From Bacillota bacterium (GTDB lineage Bacteria; Bacillota; UBA4882; UBA8346), in contig JAEYGI010000048.1 of assembly GCA_023402395.1 (NCBI GenBank), positions 15,922-79,921 on the forward strand: a stretch of DNA of 64,000 bases, in the 5' to 3' direction. The position numbers and the translations under genes were made by a program. Shown here piece after piece: positions 34,135 to 42,853 of the stretch. Position 1 is the first letter of the stretch. Each line of letters starts with the position of its first letter. The notes beneath the pieces are model-generated. The model had not been told where the DNA came from. It worked only from the letters and a program-made list of their open reading frames with translations, and ran no database searches.

Positions 34135-34254
34135 GGAAACTGGCTTTCCGGGTTGGTTTGCCGAACGGGACATTTCGGAAAATTGATTTCCGGGCGCCGC
34201 CGGATAGCGGCGCTAGTTCCCTGATAACCGGTCATGATCGGAAACAAACTTTCC
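34135..34254. other. Cluster of GGAAA-N5-TTTCC dyads
   Basis: Three dyads of exactly GGAAA-N5-TTTCC lie at 34135-34149, 34177-34191 and 34240-34254, and a fourth forms the terminator stem at 34324-34338. Flanking bases also pair (CC/GG, TC/GG, TC/GA, AC/GT). They may be binding sites for a dimeric regulator or stacked small hairpins. Confidence 0.6.
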
Positions 34255-34320
34255 GAAGAAGTTCGCCGGCCCGGGATGGTGGATTGAGACTTGAACCGGG
34301 TTGCTCATGGCCACGGACTA

Positions 34321-34348
34321 AACGGAAAATCAATTTCCGTTTTTTTAT
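34321..34348 (+). terminator. Terminator after the GH88 gene
   Basis: Stem AACGGAAA / TTTCCGTT is followed by seven T residues. The stem core is the fourth GGAAA-N5-TTTCC dyad. Confidence 0.82.
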
Positions 34349-34455
34349 GGGCGAAAGATCAATGTGGCGATTGATGTGATCACAACGCTTTTAATTGGGG
34401 ACAAACGGTGATAAGATAGAAAAGACGAAACAGACAGACCGAACCTCAATTGATT

Positions 34456-34493
34456 GCGGCCGTTGTTTCCGGGTTGAAGCAACGGCCGTTTTT
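34456..34493 (+). terminator. Terminator-like hairpin before the MOSC gene
   Basis: Stem CGGCCGTTG / CAACGGCCG is followed by TTTTTG. It lies upstream of the MOSC-MogA gene and might act as an attenuator. The rest of 34349-34559 shows no gene. Confidence 0.6.
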
Positions 34494-34559
34494 GTGATCA
34501 AAAGGGTCAGAAATTACTGCGGGAAGCCGCGGTCAGCCTTGGAGGTTGTGAAATTTAAG

Positions 34560-35486
34560 ATGGGAACTATCGTTGCGGTTTGCACCAGTGAACGGAAAGG
34601 CGAGCGGAAAAAAGATGCCGGCGCGGGGCTGCTGATTAAGGGAATGGGGCTGGCCGGAGACGCGCACGCCGGTTTTGGCCACCGCCAGCTCAGCCTGCTC
34701 GCGGAAGCCAGCATTCAAACCATGCGGGAGAAAGGGCTACGGGTCGGTCCGGGCGACTTTGCCGAAAACCTGACCGTGGCCGGAATGCGCCTTTACGATC
34801 TGCCCGTCGGGACCCGGCTCCGGGTGGGAGAGGCGGCGGTCCTGCGGGTGACCCAGATCGGGAAGGAATGTCATCATCATTGCGCCATCTATCAACAGGC
34901 CGGCGATTGCGTGATGCCCAGGGAAGGCATTTTCACCGAAGTCCTGGCTGAAGGTCCGGTCCGGTCCGGCGATGCGATCCGGCTGGCGCCGTCCTATCGC
35001 TTCGGGGTAATCACCGCCAGCGACAAGGGAAGCCGGGGGGAACGGGAAGATGCCAGCGGGCCGCTGATCAAGGAATTTCTGTTGCCTTGGGGCGATGCCG
35101 CGGACTGCCGGATCATCCCCGATGACCGGAACCGATTGGCGGCTGCCCTGCGGGAAATGGCTGACGGCCAGGGGCTGGATTTGATCGTGACTAGCGGCGG
35201 CACCGGACTCGGGCCCCGCGACGTTACCCCCGAAGCCACGCTGGATGTGGTGGAACGGCTGGTTCCCGGGATCCCGGAGGCCATGCGCGCGGCGGGCCTG
35301 GCCAAAACCGCCAAGGCGATGCTGTCGCGGGGCGTCGCCGGAATCAGGGGCCGGACCCTGATCATCAACCTGCCGGGCAGTCCCCGGGCGGTCTCCGAAA
35401 ATTTGGAATCTCTCGCCCCGGTGCTGGAACATGCGCTGGAGATTCTTTCCGGACGGGCTGGAGAGTGTGGCGCGACGATTCCCTAG
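34560..35486 (+). CDS. MOSC domain / MogA-type molybdopterin adenylyltransferase fusion
   Basis: This is a 308-residue fusion. Residues about 1-145 are a MOSC domain with its conserved cysteine in IGKECHHHC, a domain tied to sulfur and molybdenum-cofactor handling. Residues about 148-300 are a MoaB/MogA domain with SDKGSRGEREDASGP and TSGGTGLGPRDVTPEAT, which adenylylates molybdopterin. The ATG at 34560 gives the usual N-terminus MGTIVAVC; GGAGG is about 14 bases upstream, so spacing is long. The fused arrangement is common in anaerobic Firmicutes. No molybdoenzyme is encoded nearby. Confidence 0.88.
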   Translation: MGTIVAVCTSERKGERKKDAGAGLLIKGMGLAGDAHAGFGHRQLSLLAEASIQTMREKGLRVGPGDFAENLTVAGMRLYDLPVGTRLRVGEAAVLRVTQIGKECHHHCAIYQQAGDCVMPREGIFTEVLAEGPVRSGDAIRLAPSYRFGVITASDKGSRGEREDASGPLIKEFLLPWGDAADCRIIPDDRNRLAAALREMADGQGLDLIVTSGGTGLGPRDVTPEATLDVVERLVPGIPEAMRAAGLAKTAKAMLSRGVAGIRGRTLIINLPGSPRAVSENLESLAPVLEHALEILSGRAGECGATIP

Positions 35487-35597
35487 GAGTTATGCCGTTC
35501 GCGACGACGCAACATCGGGGAGACGGTGCTTTATCCCTGTACACATGCCTGAGGCTGATATCCTGAACTGAGAGAAATGATTTACGCGCGCAGGTTC

Positions 35598-36212
35598 TTA
35601 GTCAAAGACGGCGGTTACCCGGTTTTGGCGATGATCTTCAAACAACCACCGAATCTGGCTGGCGGTGATCCGCTCCGTGGATAACGGGGGCAGTTCATCG
35701 GGGCCGAAGAACCCCACTCCGCAGGTTTCCATTCCGGGTTGGCCCGTTCCTCTCAGGATCCGGCATCCGATAAAAATTTTATAGGTGTAGTACGGGGAGG
35801 GCGGATGAGGGTGCTTTTGTTTATCCAAAACTCCGATCAGCCGGACTGGCTCAACTTCCAACCCGGCTTCCTCCTGGACCTCCTTGGCGGCCACCTCGCC
35901 GGGACTATAGCCGATATCCGCCCAACCGCCCGGTAACGACCAGCATCCGTCGACCTTCTCCCGGATCAGCAATAGCCGGCCTTCCTGAAAAATGACCGCC
36001 CGGACGTCGACTTTAGGGGTTTGGTAGCCGGTTTCCCCGGCGAACAGGTCTTTAACGGTATTAAAATCAGTCTCCGATAATGCGGCCATCAACTCCACGC
36101 TGATTTGTCGTAATTCCTCATAACGTTCAATATCATAGGGATTTTCGGCGTAGGCCAGCCCATTCTGGGCGAGGGCTTGAATCCGCTTTAATTTATTAAG
36201 CCACAGGTTCAT
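35598..36212 (-). CDS. Nudix hydrolase with N-terminal helical domain
   Basis: This is a 204-residue Nudix protein, expected to hydrolyse a nucleoside diphosphate linked to another group (ADP-ribose or similar). The Nudix box is GGWADIGYSPGE followed by VAAKEVQEEAG; the usual Arg of REUxEE is Lys. Residues about 1-60 match the helical extension found in the Nudix subgroup with an N-terminal domain. The ATG at 36212 follows AAGGAAGGG. It is monocistronic and convergent with the MOSC gene. Confidence 0.88.
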   Translation of the reverse strand: MNLWLNKLKRIQALAQNGLAYAENPYDIERYEELRQISVELMAALSETDFNTVKDLFAGETGYQTPKVDVRAVIFQEGRLLLIREKVDGCWSLPGGWADIGYSPGEVAAKEVQEEAGLEVEPVRLIGVLDKQKHPHPPSPYYTYKIFIGCRILRGTGQPGMETCGVGFFGPDELPPLSTERITASQIRWLFEDHRQNRVTAVFD

Positions 36213-36847
36213 CGGACGTCCCTTCCTTGGTTTTACGCTTAGTAAATAAATAAAATTCAACCCGAACAAACGATTCCCTGCCGGGACGGAATAATTTTAT
36301 CGGGCGCCAAAAGAAATAGCCCCGTGAACCGGGGCTCATAAAAGGAATGGGGAGGTTAGCTGAAAAAGGAAGTGAGTTCCAAGTAAATTATGCGCAATTT
36401 AAGGATAATATTATTCATCGCGGCGTAAATTTATTTTTACTAGCCTCCGGCAAAGGGGGAACGAGGTTTGGAACGTTACATGTTTAGTAAACAAATTGTA
36501 CGCCGGAACGGGCGGGGACCAGATAAAGATGAGCCAACCCCGAGGTTCGGGGTTGGCTGCTAAGGAGGTCGTAAAGTCCGGATAGAGTTTATCCGGATTT
36601 GGTTGGGTTGGTCGTTGATTTAATTTTAACAAAATATTTAATAAAAGTATAGTCTGATTTTTAAAATTCAGAAGATAAAAATAGATGAATTATTGGCCGA
36701 AAATTAGGTGTTAACCGGAATGTAAGCCCATTTGTGGAACCCCTGGGAATAAAGTGCGTTTTTTATGAATAAGGAACTAAGAAATTAAACGGCGTCAGGG
36801 CCGGTCTTATTTCGGCAACGAAACAACGGCAGGAGGTGGCGCATCCC
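36213..36847. other. Intergenic DNA with strong hairpins, no gene
   Basis: Two clear hairpins lie at 36318-36336 (AGCCCC / GGGGCT) and 36532-36558 (AGCCAACCCC / GGGGTTGGCT), neither with a T-run on the plus strand. A minus-strand frame at 36411-36632 lacks a start signal. I see no known riboswitch. Confidence 0.5.
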
Positions 36848-37777
36848 ATGAAATACCGCGATTATTATGAAATCCTGGAGATTCCCCGCACCGCCACTGA
36901 GGCGGAGATCAAAAAAGCGTTCCGCCGCTTGGCCCGGAAATACCATCCCGATGTCAATCCCGGCGATCAATCGGCGGAAGTCAAGTTCAAAGAGGTCAAT
37001 GAGGCTTACACCGTTCTTTCCGATCCGGAGCAGCGGCGCCGTTACGATCAATTGGGCGGGAACTGGAAGAATGACGCTGATTTTACTCCGCCGCCGGGAT
37101 GGGAGAATGTTCATGTCAACTACGAAGATCTGGGGAACCTGTTTGGAAGAGGGGGCCGGGTTTTCGATTTCAGCGATTTTTTCAACCTCTTTTTCGGCGG
37201 TCAGAGTCAGGCCCGCTCCCGCGCTGATTATGCGCCCAAGGGCCAAGACCTGGAGCTGGAGTTGCCGTTGACCCTGGCCCAGATTCACTGGGGCGGCCCG
37301 CACTCTTTCATGGTTGAAAAGGGAGGCCGCCGGAGGCGGGTCGAAGTTAATATTCCGTCAGGTGTCCGGGAAGGGACCGTCATCCGGCTAAAGGGAATGG
37401 GCGAATCCGGTCCCGGCGGCGCAACCGGGGATCTCTTCTTAAAAGCGAAGCTGACTCCCGATCCTCGCTTGACTGTGGTTGGCAAGGATGATCTCCAGAT
37501 GGAACTGCCACTGGCTCCTTGGGAAGCGGTATTGGGGGCCACGGTTGATCTGCCAACGCTGGACGGCCGGGTGAAGCTGACCGTTCCGCCCGGATCCCAA
37601 TCAGGCCAGCGCATGCGCTTGCGCGGCCAGGGCTTGAACCGGCGGGAGGGCCGGGGCGATCTTTACGTTAGATTAAAAGTGATGGTCCCCACCAGGCCGA
37701 CTCCGGCGGAACAGGAGCTGTTCGCGAAGCTGGCGGCGGTTTCCGGATTTGAGCCGCGCCGTAACTGGGAAACGTGA
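36848..37777 (+). CDS. DnaJ-class co-chaperone, CbpA type
   Basis: This is a 309-residue J-domain protein without a zinc finger. Residues 1-70 form the J-domain with HPD in YHPDVNPGDQ. A Gly/Phe linker follows (GRGGRVFDFSDFF, FFGG), and then two beta-rich client-binding domains, ending in a dimerization region. It stimulates DnaK in the family. The ATG at 36848 has AGGAGG ten bases upstream; the GTG at 36836 overlaps that site. clpB begins 66 bases later, and J-domain and ClpB proteins cooperate in disaggregation, so a shared stress operon is likely. Confidence 0.9.
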   Translation: MKYRDYYEILEIPRTATEAEIKKAFRRLARKYHPDVNPGDQSAEVKFKEVNEAYTVLSDPEQRRRYDQLGGNWKNDADFTPPPGWENVHVNYEDLGNLFGRGGRVFDFSDFFNLFFGGQSQARSRADYAPKGQDLELELPLTLAQIHWGGPHSFMVEKGGRRRRVEVNIPSGVREGTVIRLKGMGESGPGGATGDLFLKAKLTPDPRLTVVGKDDLQMELPLAPWEAVLGATVDLPTLDGRVKLTVPPGSQSGQRMRLRGQGLNRREGRGDLYVRLKVMVPTRPTPAEQELFAKLAAVSGFEPRRNWET

Positions 37778-37843
37778 TTCGGGACAGATAATACATGTGG
37801 GCTGCAATGTTGCAATCAAGCAGGACTCCGGGGAGGGATTATC

Positions 37844-40453
37844 ATGGATATCAATCGCATGACCGAAAAAGTGCAACAGGCGGTCGCCGCCGCCCAAAGT
37901 CTGGCGGTGCGCCTCAGCCATCAGCAGATCGATGTGGAGCATCTTTTTTTGGCGCTGCTGGAACAGGACGACGGATTGGCTCCCAATGTGCTCACGAAGG
38001 CCGGCATCGAACTCCGGACGCTGACCGGGCGGGTCAGGCAGGAACTGGACCGCCTGCCCAAAGTCACGGTGAGCGGTGGCGGCGCCGAGCATTTATATAT
38101 CACCGGCCGGCTGAACCGGATTTTGGCTGAGGCCGAGAGCGAAGCGAAGCGCTTTCACGATGAGTATATCTCCACCGAACATTTGCTATTGGCAATGACT
38201 GGCGACGGCGGTACCACCGGCCGGTTGTTGAAAGAATATCAATTGAACCGTGACCGGCTGGAAAAGCTGATCCAGGAGATTCGCGGCAGCGGGCGGGTCA
38301 CCACTCAAAACCCGGAGGTGACCTATGAAGCGTTGAAGCGTTATGGCCGGGACTTGACCAAGCTGGCTTCCCAGTCCAGGCTGGATCCGGTGATCGGCCG
38401 GGACGACGAGATCCGGCGGGTGATCCAGGTATTGTCGCGTCGGACCAAAAACAACCCGGTGCTCATCGGAGAGCCGGGGGTCGGCAAAACCGCGATCGTG
38501 GAAGGACTGGCCCAGCGGATCGTTCGCGGCGATGTTCCCGACGGTATCAAGCAAAAGCAGGTCGTCTCGCTGGATATGGGGGCTTTAATCGCCGGCGCCA
38601 AGTACCGCGGCGAGTTCGAGGAACGGTTGAAAGCGGTCCTCAAGGAGGTTCAGGACTCCGAAGGCCGGGTTATCCTGTTCATTGACGAACTGCACACGGT
38701 GGTCGGCGCCGGAAAAGCCGAGGGAGCCATGGATGCCGGCAATCTGCTAAAGCCGATGCTGGCCAGGGGGGAACTTCATTGCATCGGCGCCACCACGCTC
38801 GATGAATACCGGAAGCATATCGAGAAGGATGCGGCCCTGGAGCGCCGCTTTCAGCCGGTGCTGGTCGATCAGCCGTCGGTGGAGGACACCGTCTCCATCC
38901 TGCGCGGTCTAAAGGAACGCTACGAGGTCCATCACGGGGTCCGGATCAAGGATGCAGCGCTGGTTTCGGCGGCGGTGCTATCGAACCGCTATATCACGGA
39001 GCGGTTTCTGCCCGACAAGGCCATTGATCTAGTCGATGAGGCCGCGGCCAAACTGCGGACCGAGATTGACTCGATGCCCACCGAGCTGGATGAGCTGTTG
39101 CGGCGGGTGATGCAACTGGAGATCGAGCGCGAGGCGCTGAAAAAAGAGACCGATCCGGCCTCCCGCGACCGTCTGGAACGGCTCGAACGGGAACTGGCTA
39201 ACCTCAAGAGCGAATCCGACGCCCTGCAGGCCCGCTGGCAGTCGGAGAAAGAGGGAGTCCAGCGGCTGCGGCGTTTGCGGGAAGCGATCGAAACCACTAA
39301 GGCCGAGGCGGAACAGGCCGAATTGCAGTATGACCTCAATCGGGCCGCCGAATTGAAATACGGCAAACTAGCCGGGCTGGAGAAGCAACTCCAGTCGGAA
39401 CTGGAACAGATCAGCCGGGAACCGAACAAGGCCCGGATGATCAAAGAAGAAGTGGACGAGGAGGACATCGCCCAGGTGGTCAGCCGCTGGACCGGCGTTC
39501 CGGTGGCCAAGATTCTGGAGGGGGAGGTTCAAAAACTGCTTCATCTGGAGGAAGAGTTGCACCGTAGGGTAATCGGGCAGGAGGAGGCGGTCAGCGCGGT
39601 TTCGGAAGCCGTGATTCGCGCCAGATCCGGATTGAAAGATCCCAACCGGCCCATTGGTTCCTTTATCTTCCTCGGGCCGACCGGAGTTGGCAAGACTGAG
39701 CTGGCCCGGGCGCTGGCGCAGTTTTTGTTTGACGATCCCAATACCATGGTCCGGATTGATATGTCCGAATACCAGGAAAAACACACCGTGGCCCGGTTGC
39801 TGGGAGCCCCTCCGGGATACGTGGGATTTGAGGAAGGGGGCCAATTGACCGAGGCGATCCGCCGCCGGCCGTATGCGGTGATTTTGTTTGATGAGATCGA
39901 AAAGGCTCATTATGATGTCTTCAATGTTTTACTGCAACTGTTGGACGACGGCCGCCTTACTGACGGCCAGGGCCGTACCGTTGACTTTAAGAATACGATC
40001 GTGATTATGACCTCCAACATCGGCAGCCAACGCATTCTTGAGTATCAGGGGGCGTTTGCCGGGGGTGGCTATGAGCAGATGAAACGAGCGGTCCTCGATG
40101 AGATGCGCCGCCATTTCCGGCCGGAGTTTTTGAACCGCGTCGATGAGACCATCGTCTTTCACGCGCTCGGCGAAGACCATTTGAAACAGATCGTGGAAAT
40201 TCATCTGGGTTACTTGCGGCAACGCCTGGCCGACCGGCAAATCCGGCTGGAATTGACCGACTCCGCCAAGTCGTATTTGGTCGGGTCCGGGTATGACCCG
40301 GCCTATGGTGCCCGTCCGCTCAAACGGGCCATTCAGAAAGAGATCGAGACGCCGCTGGGACGATTGATACTTCAGGGAGAGGTCCGCGAGGGCCAAAAGG
40401 TAATCGCCGACGCCGGGACGGCGGATCAGGCGTTGACCTTCCGGGTCGAATGA
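37844..40453 (+). CDS. clpB: ATP-dependent disaggregase ClpB
   Basis: This is an 869-residue AAA+ unfoldase that rescues aggregated proteins together with DnaK. It has two N-terminal Clp repeats (1-145), a first ATPase with GEPGVGKTA and FIDELHTVVG, a coiled-coil middle domain (about 410-525), and a second ATPase with GPTGVGKTE and LFDEIEKAH. The M-domain distinguishes it from ClpA and ClpC. GGAGGG precedes the ATG. It has no visible CIRCE or CtsR site. It follows the CbpA-type gene. Confidence 0.97.
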   Translation: MDINRMTEKVQQAVAAAQSLAVRLSHQQIDVEHLFLALLEQDDGLAPNVLTKAGIELRTLTGRVRQELDRLPKVTVSGGGAEHLYITGRLNRILAEAESEAKRFHDEYISTEHLLLAMTGDGGTTGRLLKEYQLNRDRLEKLIQEIRGSGRVTTQNPEVTYEALKRYGRDLTKLASQSRLDPVIGRDDEIRRVIQVLSRRTKNNPVLIGEPGVGKTAIVEGLAQRIVRGDVPDGIKQKQVVSLDMGALIAGAKYRGEFEERLKAVLKEVQDSEGRVILFIDELHTVVGAGKAEGAMDAGNLLKPMLARGELHCIGATTLDEYRKHIEKDAALERRFQPVLVDQPSVEDTVSILRGLKERYEVHHGVRIKDAALVSAAVLSNRYITERFLPDKAIDLVDEAAAKLRTEIDSMPTELDELLRRVMQLEIEREALKKETDPASRDRLERLERELANLKSESDALQARWQSEKEGVQRLRRLREAIETTKAEAEQAELQYDLNRAAELKYGKLAGLEKQLQSELEQISREPNKARMIKEEVDEEDIAQVVSRWTGVPVAKILEGEVQKLLHLEEELHRRVIGQEEAVSAVSEAVIRARSGLKDPNRPIGSFIFLGPTGVGKTELARALAQFLFDDPNTMVRIDMSEYQEKHTVARLLGAPPGYVGFEEGGQLTEAIRRRPYAVILFDEIEKAHYDVFNVLLQLLDDGRLTDGQGRTVDFKNTIVIMTSNIGSQRILEYQGAFAGGGYEQMKRAVLDEMRRHFRPEFLNRVDETIVFHALGEDHLKQIVEIHLGYLRQRLADRQIRLELTDSAKSYLVGSGYDPAYGARPLKRAIQKEIETPLGRLILQGEVREGQKVIADAGTADQALTFRVE

Positions 40454-40468
40454 TAACCGTGGTCAAAA

Positions 40469-40503
40469 TAAAAAACAACGCCCCGGATCCGGGGCGTTGT
40501 TAA
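40469..40503 (-). terminator. Terminator between clpB and the acyl-CoA ligase
   Basis: Stem AACAACGCCCCGG / CCGGGGCGTTGTT has a T-run only on the minus strand, so it ends the ligase transcript best, but it lies where clpB also ends. Confidence 0.85.
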
Positions 40504-40504
40504 T

Positions 40505-42121
40505 TCATTGTTGGGCTTGAGCCTGTTGATCTTTGAGCAACCGCCGGAGCACTTTTCCCACCGAACTGCGGGGCAAGGCGTCCACGATCTCGATCTTATG
40601 GGGCACCTTGAACTTGGAAAGGTGTTTGGAACAGAATTGCTTGAGTTCCTTTTCGGTGGTGGTCGCCCCTTCCTTTAGAGCGACATAGGCTTCAGGCACT
40701 TCGCCACGGAGCGGATGGGGCGTGCCGATGACCGCCGCTTCCCGGATGGCGGGGTGGGTGTAAAGCAGGTCCTCGATCTCGCGCGGATAAATTTTTTCAC
40801 CGCCCATGATGATCATATCCTTGAGCCGGTCCGCGATATACAGGTAGCCGTCCTCGTCGTAACGGACCAGATCGCCGGTATGCAGCCAACCGTCCTTTAA
40901 CACCAGCGCCGTTTCGTCGGACCGGTTCCAGTAACCTTGCATGACCTGCGGCCCTTTTACCAGCAACTCTCCGACTTGTCCCGGCCCGGCGACCTCCAGA
41001 CCGGTCTGGGGGTCAACGACTTTGATCTCGGTATCGGGGAACGGAAGGCCGATGCTGCCGTTTTTGATCACGCCATTGATGGGGTTGACCGCCACTACCG
41101 GTGACGCCTCGGAGAGACCGTAGCCTTCGACCAGTTTACCGCCGGTAATTTTCATGAACTTCTCCTGGATTGCCAGGGGGAGCGGGGCGGAACCGCTGAC
41201 ACAGGCCCGGATCGAACGAAGATCGTAGTTGTGGCTGTCACGGGCGGCAATCGCGCCGTACATCGCCGGGACGCCCATGAACAGATTGGGTTTTTGTTTG
41301 TCGATCAGTTGCATCAAGTCGTTTAAGTCGAATTTGGACAACAGCAGCATCGCCGATCCGGTCAGGACCGCCGTATTCATGCTGGTAGTCAACCCATAGA
41401 TATGAAATAAGGGGATGACACAGACGAACCGGCCTTCACCGTCCGCGAATACATTGCTGAACCAGTTCCGGAATTGAATGGCATTGGTCACCAGGTTGCT
41501 ATGGCTGAGCACCGCCCCTTTGGAAAGCCCGGTAGTCCCTCCGGTATATTGCAATGTCGCTACCGAATCGGGAGTGACCGGAACGGTGGGATCGGAGGAA
41601 GGCTGGGTAAAGAGCTCCTCCATTCGGATGGTCCCATCGGGAACCGGATGCGTTTGGCCGGGGCCAAACGGGGTTTTGATGTCGGTAACGATCAGTTTCA
41701 CCGCTCCGGGATTGGCAGCTTGGATCACCGGTAAAATTTCCAGGCTGGCGACGATCGCCTTCATACCACTATCGGCGATGATCAATGACAAGTCGTTGCC
41801 GCTGAACTGGGGATTGACCGGGACGACGATTGCGCCGGCCCGGATGGCCCCGTAATAAGCGATCACGAACTGAGGTGAGTTGGGGAGCTGAATACCCACC
41901 CGGTCTCCGGGCTGGATTCCAAGTGACCGCAGAAAATGGGCCATCTGAGAAACGATTCCGTCCAGGTTCCGGTAGGACCAGGAACAATCAAGATAGGATA
42001 ATGCCTGATGGTCGGGGAATTTCGCCGAACTATTTTTGAGCACTTGATTGAGGGTTAGCGCGGGATATTCCAGATGGGACGATACGCCCGATTCGTAAAA
42101 TTTCAGCCAATGTTTCTCCAA
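40505..42121 (-). CDS. Long-chain fatty-acid-CoA ligase-type AMP-forming enzyme
   Basis: This is a 538-residue adenylate-forming enzyme that activates carboxylic acids as CoA thioesters. Motifs in order are the P-loop YTGGTTGLSKGA, GYGLSEASP, the hinge region LHTGDLVRYDEDG, EIEDLL, and the catalytic lysine in RSSVGKVLRR. The pattern suits a medium- or long-chain acyl-CoA synthetase, but the chain length is not readable. The start is TTG at 42121 with AGGAGG nine bases upstream. It is monocistronic, with no beta-oxidation genes nearby. Confidence 0.9.
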   Translation of the reverse strand: MEKHWLKFYESGVSSHLEYPALTLNQVLKNSSAKFPDHQALSYLDCSWSYRNLDGIVSQMAHFLRSLGIQPGDRVGIQLPNSPQFVIAYYGAIRAGAIVVPVNPQFSGNDLSLIIADSGMKAIVASLEILPVIQAANPGAVKLIVTDIKTPFGPGQTHPVPDGTIRMEELFTQPSSDPTVPVTPDSVATLQYTGGTTGLSKGAVLSHSNLVTNAIQFRNWFSNVFADGEGRFVCVIPLFHIYGLTTSMNTAVLTGSAMLLLSKFDLNDLMQLIDKQKPNLFMGVPAMYGAIAARDSHNYDLRSIRACVSGSAPLPLAIQEKFMKITGGKLVEGYGLSEASPVVAVNPINGVIKNGSIGLPFPDTEIKVVDPQTGLEVAGPGQVGELLVKGPQVMQGYWNRSDETALVLKDGWLHTGDLVRYDEDGYLYIADRLKDMIIMGGEKIYPREIEDLLYTHPAIREAAVIGTPHPLRGEVPEAYVALKEGATTTEKELKQFCSKHLSKFKVPHKIEIVDALPRSSVGKVLRRLLKDQQAQAQQ

Positions 42122-42276
42122 TAAAAAGTTCCTCCTCTCGGCGAATAATGAAAAACTTCTTTAAAATTCGTCTTAAAAGCTAAAAATCCTGCCGGCCGGT
42201 GAAAGCAAATGACCGCAGTCGAAAAATGAGGGCGGGTAAAGGACCGCCGAGGGCTCGTTATGGATTCCCGATTTCA

Positions 42277-42306
42277 TTGATAATTTTTCGCGGGTAAAGT
42301 TAATAT
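42277..42306 (+). promoter_or_regulatory. Promoter upstream of the small HEPN-like gene
   Basis: TTGATA (42277-42282) and TAATAT (42301-42306) are separated by 18 bases. It lies about 65 bases before the gene. Confidence 0.6.
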
Positions 42307-42372
42307 ATTAACAGGAAAACCGGTGCGGTTCAAAGAATAGGATTTCATACTAACCAATAAGGAGTGATTACG

Positions 42373-42747
42373 ATTTCCGCCACAATTGAAGTACTCATTG
42401 ATGAAGCCGATCAATTATTGGCGCAAGCGGAGAAAGAAACCGAAACGGATCTTTCCCGCGGTCTAAAATTAATCCGTCAAGGCATCGGTAAACTGCTGCA
42501 GGCTTATTTAATCGCTAACGACAAAATACCGGCCACCGGATTGCGGGATCAATTCGATGCCTGCCTGCAGTTGGAGCCGGATTTTGTTTCGATCGAGGAT
42601 GAAGTGGAGTACTTATTAACCGTTGTTCCCGAGGAGGTCGAACCCGAGGAAGTTGTGGATACCGCTAATGAGGTCTGGGATTTTATTATTGATCTCTTGG
42701 AGAATGATTTTGACGGGGACGACCCGGACGAGGATTTGGAAGAGTAG
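42373..42747 (+). CDS. Small acidic helical protein, possibly HEPN-like
   Basis: This is a protein of about 124 residues, entirely helical, with a very acidic C-terminus (DFDGDDPDEDLEE). The segment GLKLIRQGIGKLLQAYLI followed by a helical region resembles the HEPN fold weakly. I do not claim the Rx4-6H motif, which is not seen. The start is unusual: AAGGAG is eight bases before an ATT at 42373, while the in-frame GTG at 42364 overlaps the Shine-Dalgarno. A rare AUU start is therefore likely; otherwise the gene starts at 42364. A sigma-A-type promoter lies upstream. Confidence 0.55.
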   Translation: MSATIEVLIDEADQLLAQAEKETETDLSRGLKLIRQGIGKLLQAYLIANDKIPATGLRDQFDACLQLEPDFVSIEDEVEYLLTVVPEEVEPEEVVDTANEVWDFIIDLLENDFDGDDPDEDLEE

Positions 42748-42853
42748 GAACCGCGTTTTATTTTGCATTAATATGTTAATTATTCCAGAAAATTAAAGGA
42801 AAATAATTACAAACCCAGAAATAGGATCAAAAATTCGTCCGGAGGGATGATTT

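Noticed and set aside
35598..36212. NrtR-type regulator for the nadE dyad
   Set aside because: The Nudix protein has a near-intact catalytic box and no C-terminal winged helix visible, so it looks like an enzyme.
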